Shown: one piece after another, positions 30,758-38,610 of the stretch
Layout of the letters: the number at the start of each line of letters is the position of its first letter
Numbering within the stretch: the first letter of the stretch is position 1
Assembly (NCBI RefSeq): GCF_003385395.1
Contig: NZ_QNUG01000009.1
Coordinates: 1 to 64,000 of the forward strand
DNA: 64,000 nucleotides
Source: Epilithonimonas hispanica
Lineage (GTDB): Bacteria; Bacteroidota; Bacteroidia; Flavobacteriales; Weeksellaceae
Direction of reading: 5' to 3'
Notes under the pieces: model-generated
Databases searched by the model: none
What the model was told of the DNA's origin: nothing
The model's input: only the letters and a program-made list of their open reading frames with translations
Position numbers and translations under genes: made by a program

Positions 30758-31831
30758 TTAGCTTTGGTAAAAGTTATTCTCTGTTTCTTCAATTAATTTT
30801 TTCAGAATATAAGTTGTAGATTTTTCACTCAATTTATTAATAGATTGTCCAGTCCATAGATTGACAAATTCTGAATTGTTTTGTTCTCTCGCAACCTTAC
30901 GCAATTCCCCTGTCAACTTATTCTGATAAGGATATGGAAGTATAAAATCCGAATTTTCTATAGTTTCGATAAAAGTATTCTTGATTCCGCTGGCATATCT
31001 TCCTGAAAAACTTTTGGTCAGGATAATTTCACCTTTGTTTACATTTCTTAATCTTTGTTTTTCAAAATCTTTCAAAGCACTTTCTTGTGAACCTAGTAAT
31101 AGACTTCCAATTTGAAATCCGTCTGCTCCTAAAATTTTTGTTGCTAAAAGTGTTTTTGCATTGTAAATTCCGCCTGCATAGATAATCGGAACTTTTACCG
31201 TGTCACGGATTTGGGATAGAAGCGATAAACCACCAATTTGAGGGATATTTTCATTCGTAAAGCTTCCTCTGTGTCCGCCAGCTTCTATGCCTTGAGCACA
31301 AATAATATCTATCCTAGATTGTTCCAAAATCAAAGCTTCGCTTACCGAAGTGCAAGTTCCAATAAGGATTGTTCCATTGTTCTTCAATTTTTCAATACTT
31401 TGTTGGTCGAGATTTCCAAACGTGAAACTTACAATTTTACAATTTTCAGAAATAATTGTATCTACTTGTTCTTGATAGGAATTAATTTTGATTTTATCAA
31501 TTTCAGGAAGGTCAACTTCGATATGATTTTCCTTAACCAATTCTTCAAAGAAACTCTTAGTTTCAGAGTACTTCTTTTTCAGTTCCTCTGTAATTTCTGG
31601 AATCTCGTGAACAAAAATATTAACAGCAAAAGCTTTATCTGTGAGTTGTTTTGTCAATCTGATTAATTCTGAACATTGTTTTGAATCTAAATCAGCCAAA
31701 GCTAAAGAACCCAAACAATCAGCTTTTGAAGTTGCAGCGACCATTTCTGGAGTTGTAACGCCAAACATGGGCGCTTGGATGATAGGATAGGAGATGTTTA
31801 ATAGTTTTGTTATGCTATTGTTCCAGTTCAT
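30758..31831 (-). CDS. Nitronate monooxygenase family flavoprotein
   Basis: A 357-residue TIM-barrel FMN enzyme (2-nitropropane dioxygenase type). Seen: YPIIQAPMFGVTTPEM at the N-terminus, CAQGIEAGGHRGSF with the catalytic His, VPIIYAGGIYNAKTLLATK and GADGFQIGSLLL for phosphate binding. It oxidises propionate 3-nitronate or related nitronates in detoxification. A single gene; the next reverse-strand gene ends 97 bases upstream of its start. Confidence 0.9.
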   Translation of the reverse strand: MNWNNSITKLLNISYPIIQAPMFGVTTPEMVAATSKADCLGSLALADLDSKQCSELIRLTKQLTDKAFAVNIFVHEIPEITEELKKKYSETKSFFEELVKENHIEVDLPEIDKIKINSYQEQVDTIISENCKIVSFTFGNLDQQSIEKLKNNGTILIGTCTSVSEALILEQSRIDIICAQGIEAGGHRGSFTNENIPQIGGLSLLSQIRDTVKVPIIYAGGIYNAKTLLATKILGADGFQIGSLLLGSQESALKDFEKQRLRNVNKGEIILTKSFSGRYASGIKNTFIETIENSDFILPYPYQNKLTGELRKVAREQNNSEFVNLWTGQSINKLSEKSTTYILKKLIEETENNFYQS

Positions 31832-31928
31832 AATGATTGATTATTTTTTTGAAATATTTAAAAATTATAAAATAAAACAGACTTCAAGAGAGCAAATAAG
31901 ACCTCTGAAGCAAAAGAATCAAATGTTT

Positions 31929-32597
31929 TTAACTTCCAATAGCTTCGTTGAGAAACTGATTAAAAGGATATATTTCTTTAAAAACTTTAACGGTATTCTT
32001 TACAAAGTTTGCATTCAAAACATCTTCATTAGAAAGGGGATGAAAGACCGTGAACTGCTTGAACTTGAGATAAAAGCCCATCGGATTTTCTTTATCGAAA
32101 CCTTGTGGGATTTTTACTAATCGATTACCTTGTAATTCCAGAACATCTTTGAAAGTTTTTTTATTAAGGATTTTTAGGAAATCTTCGCCTTCAGAACTGA
32201 TTTTTTCTCGAATAGCTTTCAAGTTTTTTGATTCGGTCATATAAACACCACCAGCAAGGAAAGATTTGCCGGGTTCTATATGAACATAATAACCTGCTTG
32301 ATTCAAAGTTTTGGGTCCTTTTTCTACCAACGAAGCTCCGATATTGGTCTTATAAGGCGTCTTATCTTTGGAAAATCTTGTGTCTTTGTAGATTCTGAAA
32401 ATGCAATTCTTAGCTTCCAATCGTTCTACACTTTTATCAAATTCTTCAACTTCGGAAATAATTTCATTCACAACATTTTCAACATTCTCTTTTGCTTTTA
32501 GATACAAGTTTTTATTTTCATTAAACCATTCTCTGTTATTATTAAATTCTAATGTTGAAAGGAAGTTTAATGTTTCTGGATTTATGACGTTTTTCAT
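31929..32597 (-). CDS. DUF2461 domain-containing protein
   Basis: A 222-residue protein of the DUF2461/TIGR02453 family. Seen: LNFLSTLEFNNNREWFNENK at the start, RIYKDTRFSKDKTPYKTNIG and HIEPGKSFLAGGVYM. Function unknown, soluble, widespread in Bacteroidota. No operon partner: the upstream reverse-strand gene ends at a terminator before it. Confidence 0.9.
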   Translation of the reverse strand: MKNVINPETLNFLSTLEFNNNREWFNENKNLYLKAKENVENVVNEIISEVEEFDKSVERLEAKNCIFRIYKDTRFSKDKTPYKTNIGASLVEKGPKTLNQAGYYVHIEPGKSFLAGGVYMTESKNLKAIREKISSEGEDFLKILNKKTFKDVLELQGNRLVKIPQGFDKENPMGFYLKFKQFTVFHPLSNEDVLNANFVKNTVKVFKEIYPFNQFLNEAIGS

Positions 32598-32627
32598 CGG
32601 ACTAATATTTCGATTAAAATTAAATAA

Positions 32628-32653
32628 AAAATCCCGCTCAGTAGCAGGATTTT
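32628..32653 (-). terminator. Terminator after the T9SS cargo gene (reverse strand)
   Basis: AAAATCC pairs with GGATTTT, extended by two more pairs after one mismatch, with a T run on the reverse strand. Confidence 0.7.
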
Positions 32654-32658
32654 CAATT

Positions 32659-33576
32659 TTATTGTTTGATGAATTTGGAATTGTAAGTTTTGTTTTTATC
32701 AGTTTTGATGTCTATCATATAAACACCTTTTGGCAAGCTTTCTACGTTGATTTCGGTCTGTTTCGAAATCGTTTTCAGTTTTTGTCCTGCTACATTGTAG
32801 ATGTTGATTTCATTAATGTTTTCGTTATCAGATAGATTAACTTTCAGAATATCTTTGACAGGATTCGGGTATAATTTGATGTTGGCTTTCGTTACATCAT
32901 TTACGGCTAGTATTTGATCATTGATTTTTATATTATCAATATAAGCACTTCCACCAAAGTTATCGTGGACAAAGTTAACGCCTGTAATATTAGTTTGAGC
33001 AAAATTCGGAATTGTTTTAATTAGCACTCCATCGATGTAAAATTTGATTTCGTTGCTATTGGTTTCAGATCTTAGATGGTACCATCTGTTGGGTTCCCAA
33101 GTAAAATCGGTACTTTCATAGCCATAATCTTCATCATTTACAACTTCCAGATTACCTGTATAGTTGAAAGAGTAGATAGAAACCGGCATAAACTCGTCTG
33201 TATCTACAACTCCAAAAGTTCCAAACTCAAATGTAGAGCCTTCTAATTCTGTAATAAAAACATCAAAATCTACGATTGTATGTTGAAAATTATAAGCTCT
33301 ATCAAACATTTTAGCAGCTCCATAGATTGGGAACCAGCCAAAATTTTCTGCTTCATCTACACTTATTTTCAAAGACTGAGTACCATCAAAAGCTTTTTCT
33401 GTAGAAATCGTTTGATTGTTGATAGGATTTTCATCATTATTAAGTGTAACTTCCCAACCATTTTGTGCGTTAATACTTCCAGCAGAGTAACCTTCCGAAG
33501 CTTCGAAAGAAATGGTTTGTTGTGCCAATGAAAATGACGAGATAAAGGATAGAATGAATAAGTATTTGTTCTTCAT
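32659..33576 (-). CDS. T9SS type A sorting-domain protein (secreted, LamG-like)
   Basis: A 305-residue secreted protein. Seen: a signal peptide (MKNKYLFILSFISSFSLAQ), a beta-rich domain resembling concanavalin-like folds (about residues 20-215, with WEPNRWYHLRSETNSNEIKF and AYIDNIKIND), and a type A sorting domain with YPNPVKDILKVNLSD, VAGQKL and a basic end (NSKFIKQ). The type IX system exports it and removes the C-terminal domain. Ligand or enzymatic role unknown. Confidence 0.88.
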   Translation of the reverse strand: MKNKYLFILSFISSFSLAQQTISFEASEGYSAGSINAQNGWEVTLNNDENPINNQTISTEKAFDGTQSLKISVDEAENFGWFPIYGAAKMFDRAYNFQHTIVDFDVFITELEGSTFEFGTFGVVDTDEFMPVSIYSFNYTGNLEVVNDEDYGYESTDFTWEPNRWYHLRSETNSNEIKFYIDGVLIKTIPNFAQTNITGVNFVHDNFGGSAYIDNIKINDQILAVNDVTKANIKLYPNPVKDILKVNLSDNENINEINIYNVAGQKLKTISKQTEINVESLPKGVYMIDIKTDKNKTYNSKFIKQ

Positions 33577-33763
33577 AAATTAAAAATTTGTCAATGATAA
33601 GTAAAATAAAACTTAAATCAAATCATTTTTGATAATGAAATGTTTTTAATTGTGATTTTTCGTTAAAACAAGTTTTCGTTAAAATAAATGTTGGTGGAAT
33701 TGCTAAACCTTTTGGCTTTATTACCTTTTCTAGAAAAATTCAAATATTATATCGATGAAAAAT
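33577..33763. other. Intergenic region upstream of the T9SS cargo gene
   Basis: AT-rich, no ORF. It holds a short direct repeat TTTTCGTTAAAA at 33657-33668 and 33673-33684 (period 16), of unknown meaning, and presumably the promoter of the reverse-strand T9SS gene. Confidence 0.4.
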
Positions 33764-33798
33764 AAAAGCTGAATCACTCAGAAATGATTCAGCTTTTT
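33764..33798 (-). terminator. Terminator after the M28 peptidase gene (reverse strand)
   Basis: A perfect 13-bp stem: 33764-33776 with 33785-33797, with A/T tails on both sides. It lies just downstream of the peptidase stop. Confidence 0.85.
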
Positions 33799-33819
33799 GA
33801 TTCTTGAAAGGACTTTAGA

Positions 33820-35181
33820 TTACCAATTTTTATCAATCATATAAATTAATTGTCCCATTGCAACTGCCCCCAAAAGCATTTCTCTACGATTTACTTTTTC
33901 AAAAGTATCTTCTGCAGTATGATGAATGTCAAAATAGCGTTGAGAATCAGGAACAAGTTCTGCCGTTGGAACATCTAATTCATTCAGAGGTTCTACATCT
34001 GTTCCCGAATATGTTTTCGTGAAATCATAAATGCCATAAGGAAAAAACAAACTTGCCCAAGATTGAATTTGTCTGCGTTTACCCTCTTTCATATCCAGTC
34101 CAAAACCTCTTGGCGTAAAACCTCCGCCATCACTTTCTATAGCAAAAAGATGCTTCTCATTATTTTTCTGAGCTTCTTCCTTATATTTTTTTCCACCTTT
34201 TACGCCGTTTTCTTCATTCGCAAAACAAACCACGCGGATTGTGTGATTATTTTGAAGATTAAGTTTCTTGAAAGTTCTTAGGATTTCGATACTTTGTACA
34301 ATACCTGTTCCGTCATCAGAAGCACCTTCTCCCACATCCCAAGAATCAAGATGACCACCAACCACAATCACGCTTTGGTCTTTCTTGCCCGTGATTTCTC
34401 CAATCACAGAATGTGAAAGCTTGTCCGGTTTCATAGTACAGTTGGAATTAAGTTTCGCCAATATTTTTTCAGATTTGAGTGTTTTTTCAAGTTCATCAGC
34501 ACTTTTTGGTCCTATTGCTACGGCCGGGATTTTTTCTATTCCTTCCTGATATCTCATCATTCCGGTGTGAGGCACATCATCAAAAGACGAAGAAAGCGAA
34601 CGTATGATTACAGCTTTTCCGCCTTTTTTAGCAACTAAAGAAGCGGTTGTAGATCGATACTTTCCTGCATCGCCATAAGCTTGTCCGGTAGAAATAAATG
34701 TCTGATTGAATGGATAATTAAAGAAAACGATTTTACCTTTTACATCAGCTTCAGACAGTTTATTGAACTCATCAAAGGATTTTACAAGGATAATTTCTGC
34801 AGTCAGATCTTGACCTTTTGTCCCTTCTGAATTTCCTAATGACAACATATTTAGTTTTTTCCATTGTCCTTTTGCTGTTTTGATTTGTAAAGATTCTTTG
34901 CCTCGTACCCAAACCGGAACCATTACTTCCTGATACCAAACTTTGTCTGCACCTGCTTCTTTTAGTTTGTCGAATGCCCATTTTGTAGCTTTCTCATAAG
35001 ATTCGGATCCGCTGAGTCGATGACCGATATTTTTGGTAAGGTCATATAAATTAGAATAGGCTTGTTCGTTGATTAGGATTTCGTCCGATATTCTTTTGAA
35101 CTGAATAGAATCCTGCTTGTTTTGTGCAAATAAAATTCCGCCCAGAAGGAGCGGAAGTATTTTGATTAAGGGCTTTTTCAT
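33820..35181 (-). CDS. M28 family zinc aminopeptidase/carboxypeptidase, secreted
   Basis: A 453-residue peptidase with a signal peptide (about residues 1-20, ending LFAQ), an inserted PA domain (about 115-230), then the M28 catalytic domain: VVVGGHLDSWDVGEGASDDG (His277, Asp279 and the bridging Asp), the catalytic Glu pair in FANEENGVKGG, and late zinc-His in FDIHHTAEDTF. The set of metal ligands looks complete. Probably periplasmic or surface-exposed and used for peptide degradation; close relatives are annotated M20/M25/M40 or glutamate carboxypeptidase. Confidence 0.92.
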   Translation of the reverse strand: MKKPLIKILPLLLGGILFAQNKQDSIQFKRISDEILINEQAYSNLYDLTKNIGHRLSGSESYEKATKWAFDKLKEAGADKVWYQEVMVPVWVRGKESLQIKTAKGQWKKLNMLSLGNSEGTKGQDLTAEIILVKSFDEFNKLSEADVKGKIVFFNYPFNQTFISTGQAYGDAGKYRSTTASLVAKKGGKAVIIRSLSSSFDDVPHTGMMRYQEGIEKIPAVAIGPKSADELEKTLKSEKILAKLNSNCTMKPDKLSHSVIGEITGKKDQSVIVVGGHLDSWDVGEGASDDGTGIVQSIEILRTFKKLNLQNNHTIRVVCFANEENGVKGGKKYKEEAQKNNEKHLFAIESDGGGFTPRGFGLDMKEGKRRQIQSWASLFFPYGIYDFTKTYSGTDVEPLNELDVPTAELVPDSQRYFDIHHTAEDTFEKVNRREMLLGAVAMGQLIYMIDKNW

Positions 35182-35295
35182 TTATAAAGTAGATTTTTCA
35201 TTTCAAAATTAAACAATTAATATCATTATCTGGTTATATTTTGAATTTGTCCGAATCAAATGCAGGAATAGGCTTAATTTGAAAAGTAAATTATT

Positions 35296-35303
35296 TATTT
35301 TTG
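35296..35303 (+). promoter_or_regulatory. -7 box (TATTTTTG) 4 bases before the dgt start
   Basis: A full TAnnTTTG match ending at 35303, with the ATG at 35308. The same geometry as at 4186-4193, implying a leaderless or nearly leaderless transcript. Confidence 0.5.
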
Positions 35304-35307
35304 TGGA

Positions 35308-36663
35308 ATGGATTTGAATTCAATTTTTACCAATCAACGTACAGGAAATAATCCGCATACCAAAGTTTCCAGAACCGATTTTCAAAGAGATTTTGACAGA
35401 ATCATTTTCTCATCAGCTTTCCGAAGATTACAGAACAAGACTCAAGTTTTTCCACTTCCGGGAAGTGTTTTTGTACACAATCGTTTGACACATTCTTTAG
35501 AAGTTTCTTCTGTTGGTCGTAGTTTAGGAAGTGTGATTGGTGAGTTTATCCACGATAATTTCATCAATGATCTTAATGAAGATTCCAAGAATTTTTATCT
35601 TCATAATCTAGGAAATGTGATTGCAGCAGCTTGTCTTTGTCATGATATTGGGAATCCTGCTTTTGGACATTCGGGAGAAGATGCAATTGCGAGTTATTTC
35701 GATAGAAATGAAAGCGATTTAAAATCGAAATTCAATGAAAAAGAATGGGCAGATCTTATTAATTTTGAAGGAAATGCCAACGCCATCAGAGTTCTTGCGC
35801 AACAACAGCAAGGCAAAGATGCAGGCGGAATTCAATTGACTTTTGCAACATTGGCAAGTATTGCAAAATATCCTTGCGAGGCGATTGCTAAGACGAAAGG
35901 TATTATTCATCGTAAGAAGTTTGGTTTTTTTCAGGATGAGAAAGATATTTTTCTTGAGATTGCAAAGGGAACATCAATGATTCAGGAAAATGAAAATCCT
36001 TATATTTTTAAAAGACATCCGTTTGTTTGGTTGGTAGAAGCTGCTGACGATATCTGTTACAACATCATTGATATGGAAGATGCGCACAGATTGGGAATTG
36101 TTTCTACTGCGGATTGTAAAAATCTCTTCTTCGAATTGGTGAAGTCTGAAACCAATGATATCAATAGAGTAGAGCAAAAACTGAATTCTATCAGTAACGA
36201 AAATGAACAAATCTCTTATCTGAGAGCCAAAGTCATTAATGCATTAATTAATAAATCTGTAGAACTTTATAAAAGTAATTTCAATACAATTCTGGAAGGT
36301 AATCTGGACAAAGGACTTTTGGATATTTATAAATCTGAGAACAAAACTTTACAGGATATTGAAAGTTTTTCCATTGAAAAAATTTACAATCATAAAGCGG
36401 TTGTTGAAATCGAAAATGCTGGTTATAATGTAATGTATGAATTGCTGGATCATTTTATTCCTTCGATTTTGAAATCCGCTGATGAAAGAAAATCTTACGA
36501 TAAAAAAGCTTTAAAGCTTCTTCCAAAACAATTCTTTTATGAAGAAGGAACAGATTATCAAAAAGTTCTCGGTGTGATTGATTTCGTTTCCGGAATGACG
36601 GATAATTTTGCAACCGATCTTTATAGAAAAATTAAAGGAATTGATATCGGAATGACGATGTAG
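35308..36663 (+). CDS. dgt: Deoxyguanosinetriphosphate triphosphohydrolase (dGTPase)
   Basis: A 451-residue HD-domain enzyme that hydrolyses dGTP (and often other dNTPs) to deoxynucleoside and triphosphate. Seen: RTDFQRDFDRIIFSSAFRRL, FVHNRLTHSLEVSSVGRSLG, and the metal-binding HD motif CLCHDIGNPAFGHSGE with His112-Asp113. Length fits the short Dgt form. Besides nucleotide balance, dGTPases of this group can limit phage replication, but nothing nearby suggests a defence island. Confidence 0.93.
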   Translation: MDLNSIFTNQRTGNNPHTKVSRTDFQRDFDRIIFSSAFRRLQNKTQVFPLPGSVFVHNRLTHSLEVSSVGRSLGSVIGEFIHDNFINDLNEDSKNFYLHNLGNVIAAACLCHDIGNPAFGHSGEDAIASYFDRNESDLKSKFNEKEWADLINFEGNANAIRVLAQQQQGKDAGGIQLTFATLASIAKYPCEAIAKTKGIIHRKKFGFFQDEKDIFLEIAKGTSMIQENENPYIFKRHPFVWLVEAADDICYNIIDMEDAHRLGIVSTADCKNLFFELVKSETNDINRVEQKLNSISNENEQISYLRAKVINALINKSVELYKSNFNTILEGNLDKGLLDIYKSENKTLQDIESFSIEKIYNHKAVVEIENAGYNVMYELLDHFIPSILKSADERKSYDKKALKLLPKQFFYEEGTDYQKVLGVIDFVSGMTDNFATDLYRKIKGIDIGMTM

Positions 36664-36680
36664 TAAGGATTTAAATTATG

Positions 36681-36735
36681 AATTATAGATTTTAGATTAA
36701 TTCAATTTAAAATTTACAATCTAAAATCTATAATT
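36681..36735. repeat. AT-rich 18-bp perfect inverted repeat between dgt and lipB
   Basis: 36681-36698 (AATTATAGATTTTAGATT) is the exact reverse complement of 36718-36735, with a 19-base AT-rich loop. It lies between convergent genes and could end both transcripts, but has only two G-C pairs per arm and no long T run. Confidence 0.7.
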
Positions 36736-36737
36736 GT

Positions 36738-37448
36738 TTAAGAAAGTTCGCAGCCAAAAACATCTGCAAAATGTTTCTTGATTTTGACTTTTACTTCTTC
36801 CATATCAACTTCTTTTTCTAATTCCCGTTTCAAAGAAGTCACTTGTTTATCGGTGATTCCACAAGGAATGATATATTCGAAATAACGCATATCTGTATTT
36901 ACATTCAAAGCAAATCCGTGGATCGTAACCCAACGAGAAGCTTTGACACCCATTGCGCATATTTTTCTGGCATAAGGTTTTCCAACATCCAGCCAAACGC
37001 CTGTTTCGCCATTGGAACGTTCTCCTTTCAATCCGTATTCTGCAATAGTTCGGATGATGACTTCTTCCAAATCTCGCATGTATCTGTGAATGTCAGTATA
37101 GAAATTTTCCAAATCCAAAATAGGGTAACCAACAATCTGTCCGAATCCGTGATAAGTAATATCACCACCGCGATTAACTTTAACATAAGTCGCATTGATT
37201 TCTTTCAGTTTGTTTGCATTAGCCAGAAGATTTTCTTCGTGTCCGCTTTTTCCTAAAGTATAGACGTGCGGATGTTCTACAAATAACAGGTAATTATTAG
37301 TTTCTTTCTGATCTTCAGGAATGTCTCTGTTGTACTTCTTAGTATCGAGATTTTGTTTCAGTAATTCTTCTTGATAATCCCAGCTTGGTTGATAATCTTT
37401 GATTCCTAAATCCTGAAACTTGACTTTTTTATTGATGATAGAATTCAC
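36738..37448 (-). CDS. lipB: Octanoyltransferase
   Basis: A 236-residue enzyme that transfers octanoyl from acyl carrier protein to lipoyl domains, the first step of endogenous lipoate synthesis. Seen: FVEHPHVYTLGKSGH, NRGGDITYHGFGQIVGYPIL, the catalytic Lys in YARKICAMGVKASRW, GFALNVNTD, and the catalytic Cys in YIIPCGITDKQV (about residue 196). It fits with the lipoyl-dependent glycine cleavage enzyme elsewhere in the window. Confidence 0.95.
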   Translation of the reverse strand: MNSIINKKVKFQDLGIKDYQPSWDYQEELLKQNLDTKKYNRDIPEDQKETNNYLLFVEHPHVYTLGKSGHEENLLANANKLKEINATYVKVNRGGDITYHGFGQIVGYPILDLENFYTDIHRYMRDLEEVIIRTIAEYGLKGERSNGETGVWLDVGKPYARKICAMGVKASRWVTIHGFALNVNTDMRYFEYIIPCGITDKQVTSLKRELEKEVDMEEVKVKIKKHFADVFGCELS

Positions 37449-37503
37449 TTCAATTGAATTAATTATACAAAATTACTTATTATTTTATCAAGTGGCAAGA
37501 CGC

Positions 37504-37525
37504 AAAAAAACCACCCGAAGGTGGT
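37504..37525 (-). terminator. Terminator, reverse strand, of a gene that is no longer there
   Basis: ACCACC pairs with GGTGGT around a CGAA loop; on the reverse strand it ends in a seven-T run. It lies downstream of a 13-codon remnant of a T9SS protein end, not of an intact gene. Confidence 0.75.
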
Positions 37526-37555
37526 CTTATAAAGAATAAAATCTGAAAATATGGC

Positions 37556-37597
37556 TTATTTCACAATAAGCTTTTTGGTTTCTGTCTGTCCTCCATA
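37556..37597 (-). pseudogene. Orphan C-terminal tail of a T9SS sorting domain
   Basis: On the reverse strand the bases read YGGQTETKKLIVK followed by TAA. GQTETKKLIVK is the typical end of a type A T9SS sorting domain. Nothing coding precedes it, so this is the relic of a secreted-protein gene whose body was deleted; its own terminator (37504-37525) remains. Confidence 0.55.
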
Positions 37598-37660
37598 TTA
37601 AAAATTAAAATATTTTATGAAATGATAAATGTCATCAGCTGATTAGATTTTGTGTAACAC

Positions 37661-37692
37661 AAAAAAAGCCTTTTAAGTTTTCTTAAAAGGCT
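37661..37692 (-). terminator. Terminator after the T9SS cargo gene (reverse strand)
   Basis: AGCCTTTTAAG (37667-37677) pairs perfectly with CTTAAAAGGCT (37682-37692); on the reverse strand it is followed by a T run. Confidence 0.85.
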
Positions 37693-37715
37693 AGTAGTTT
37701 TAAAATAATTGTTAA

Positions 37716-38504
37716 TTATTTTTTGATGAATTTAGATTTTACAGATTGTCCATTTTTGTTTTCAATAACGATGAAATAAACACCAGTTTTCAATCTTGTA
37801 ATATCAAGTGAGTTATCAATTATTTTTCCTTCAGTTGCAATTGCTCCGGTAGCCGAATAAACTTTTGCGCTAGAAAGTTGCTCTGTAGTAGAGAATTTTA
37901 AAGAATTGTTATCTGCAGAAACAGCAAATTTCAGGTTACTTGAGTTGAAAGCACTTTCGTTAACTGCTAAGTTTGCGCCATATTTTACATTATCGATACG
38001 GATAGGTGTATGCATAGTAGCAGAAGTAGTTCTTATAACTAGATAAGTGCCTGTAGAAGCTGGGATTACCACTTTTACATTTTGAATAGACGTACTTGTA
38101 AGTTCAATTGGATTACCTACAGCTACAAAGGTTGTCATATCCGCAGGGTTACTTGCAACTCCAACTTGTACGACTCCTGTTGTACCAAGACCACCGGCTT
38201 CCATTGCTGTGTCGAAAGATAGAGTTTTGTCTCCAGCTGGTGCTACAATCTGTGGAGTGATAAGGAACATGTCCTTTGCAACATTACTTCCTGGATATGC
38301 TTGGATATATTTATCAGAACCGGCAGTAACAATCATCATAGCTGGTGGTGCTGAGGTGAATCCAGGCAAACTTACAGACCATCCATTTTGAGGGAAAGTT
38401 GTGTTACCAGATGTGAAGTTATTGAAATCTTCATTAATTGTTATTAATTGCGCATTAGCAACTACAGCTAATAAAGATGTTGCCAAAAATAATTTTGCTT
38501 TCAT
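37716..38504 (-). CDS. T9SS type A sorting-domain protein with choice-of-anchor/cleaved-adhesin-like domain
   Basis: A 262-residue secreted protein. The start is taken at 38504 (MKAKLFLATSLLAVVANAQ), which gives a clean signal peptide; a frame extending 46 codons upstream would run across the divergent promoter. A beta-sandwich domain follows (ITINEDFNNFTSG, NGWSVSLPGF, KDMFLITPQIVAP and IRIDNVKYG), like the cleaved adhesin/choice-of-anchor J families, and then a sorting domain (KVYSATGAI, TRLKTGVYFIVIENKNGQS, end KSKFIKK). Divergent from a heme receptor gene and sharing a promoter region with Fur-box-like repeats, so it may be iron-regulated and bind a host or heme protein; this is inference. 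Confidence 0.85.
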   Translation of the reverse strand: MKAKLFLATSLLAVVANAQLITINEDFNNFTSGNTTFPQNGWSVSLPGFTSAPPAMMIVTAGSDKYIQAYPGSNVAKDMFLITPQIVAPAGDKTLSFDTAMEAGGLGTTGVVQVGVASNPADMTTFVAVGNPIELTSTSIQNVKVVIPASTGTYLVIRTTSATMHTPIRIDNVKYGANLAVNESAFNSSNLKFAVSADNNSLKFSTTEQLSSAKVYSATGAIATEGKIIDNSLDITRLKTGVYFIVIENKNGQSVKSKFIKK

Positions 38505-38529
38505 ATTAGATATTGTTAAACTTAAATTG

Positions 38530-38583
38530 TTATTTAGAATTATTCCACAAAAGTATGTATTTATTTTTAATGATTCTAAATAA
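38530..38583. promoter_or_regulatory. Fur-box-like inverted repeats in the divergent heme-receptor promoter
   Basis: TTATTTAGAATTATT (38530-38544) and AATGATTCTAAATAA (38569-38583) are reverse complements at 14 of 15 positions. Each half also fits a 7-1-7 Fur-type palindrome: TTAGAAT-T-ATTCCAC at 38534-38548 and TTTTAAT-G-ATTCTAA at 38565-38579. They lie 28 bases before the receptor ATG and 26 before the divergent T9SS gene start. Confidence 0.5.
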
Positions 38584-38610
38584 AGCCTTATCTTCGCAAA
38601 AATTTTTTCA

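Noticed and set aside
33657..33684. Short direct repeat TTTTCGTTAAAA as a CRISPR or phage-attachment signal
   Set aside because: Only two 12-base copies with a 16-base period, no spacers of regular length and no associated genes.
35308..36663. dGTPase as part of an anti-phage island
   Set aside because: Neighbours are lipB, a peptidase and T9SS genes; no defence partner is present, so a housekeeping role is simpler.
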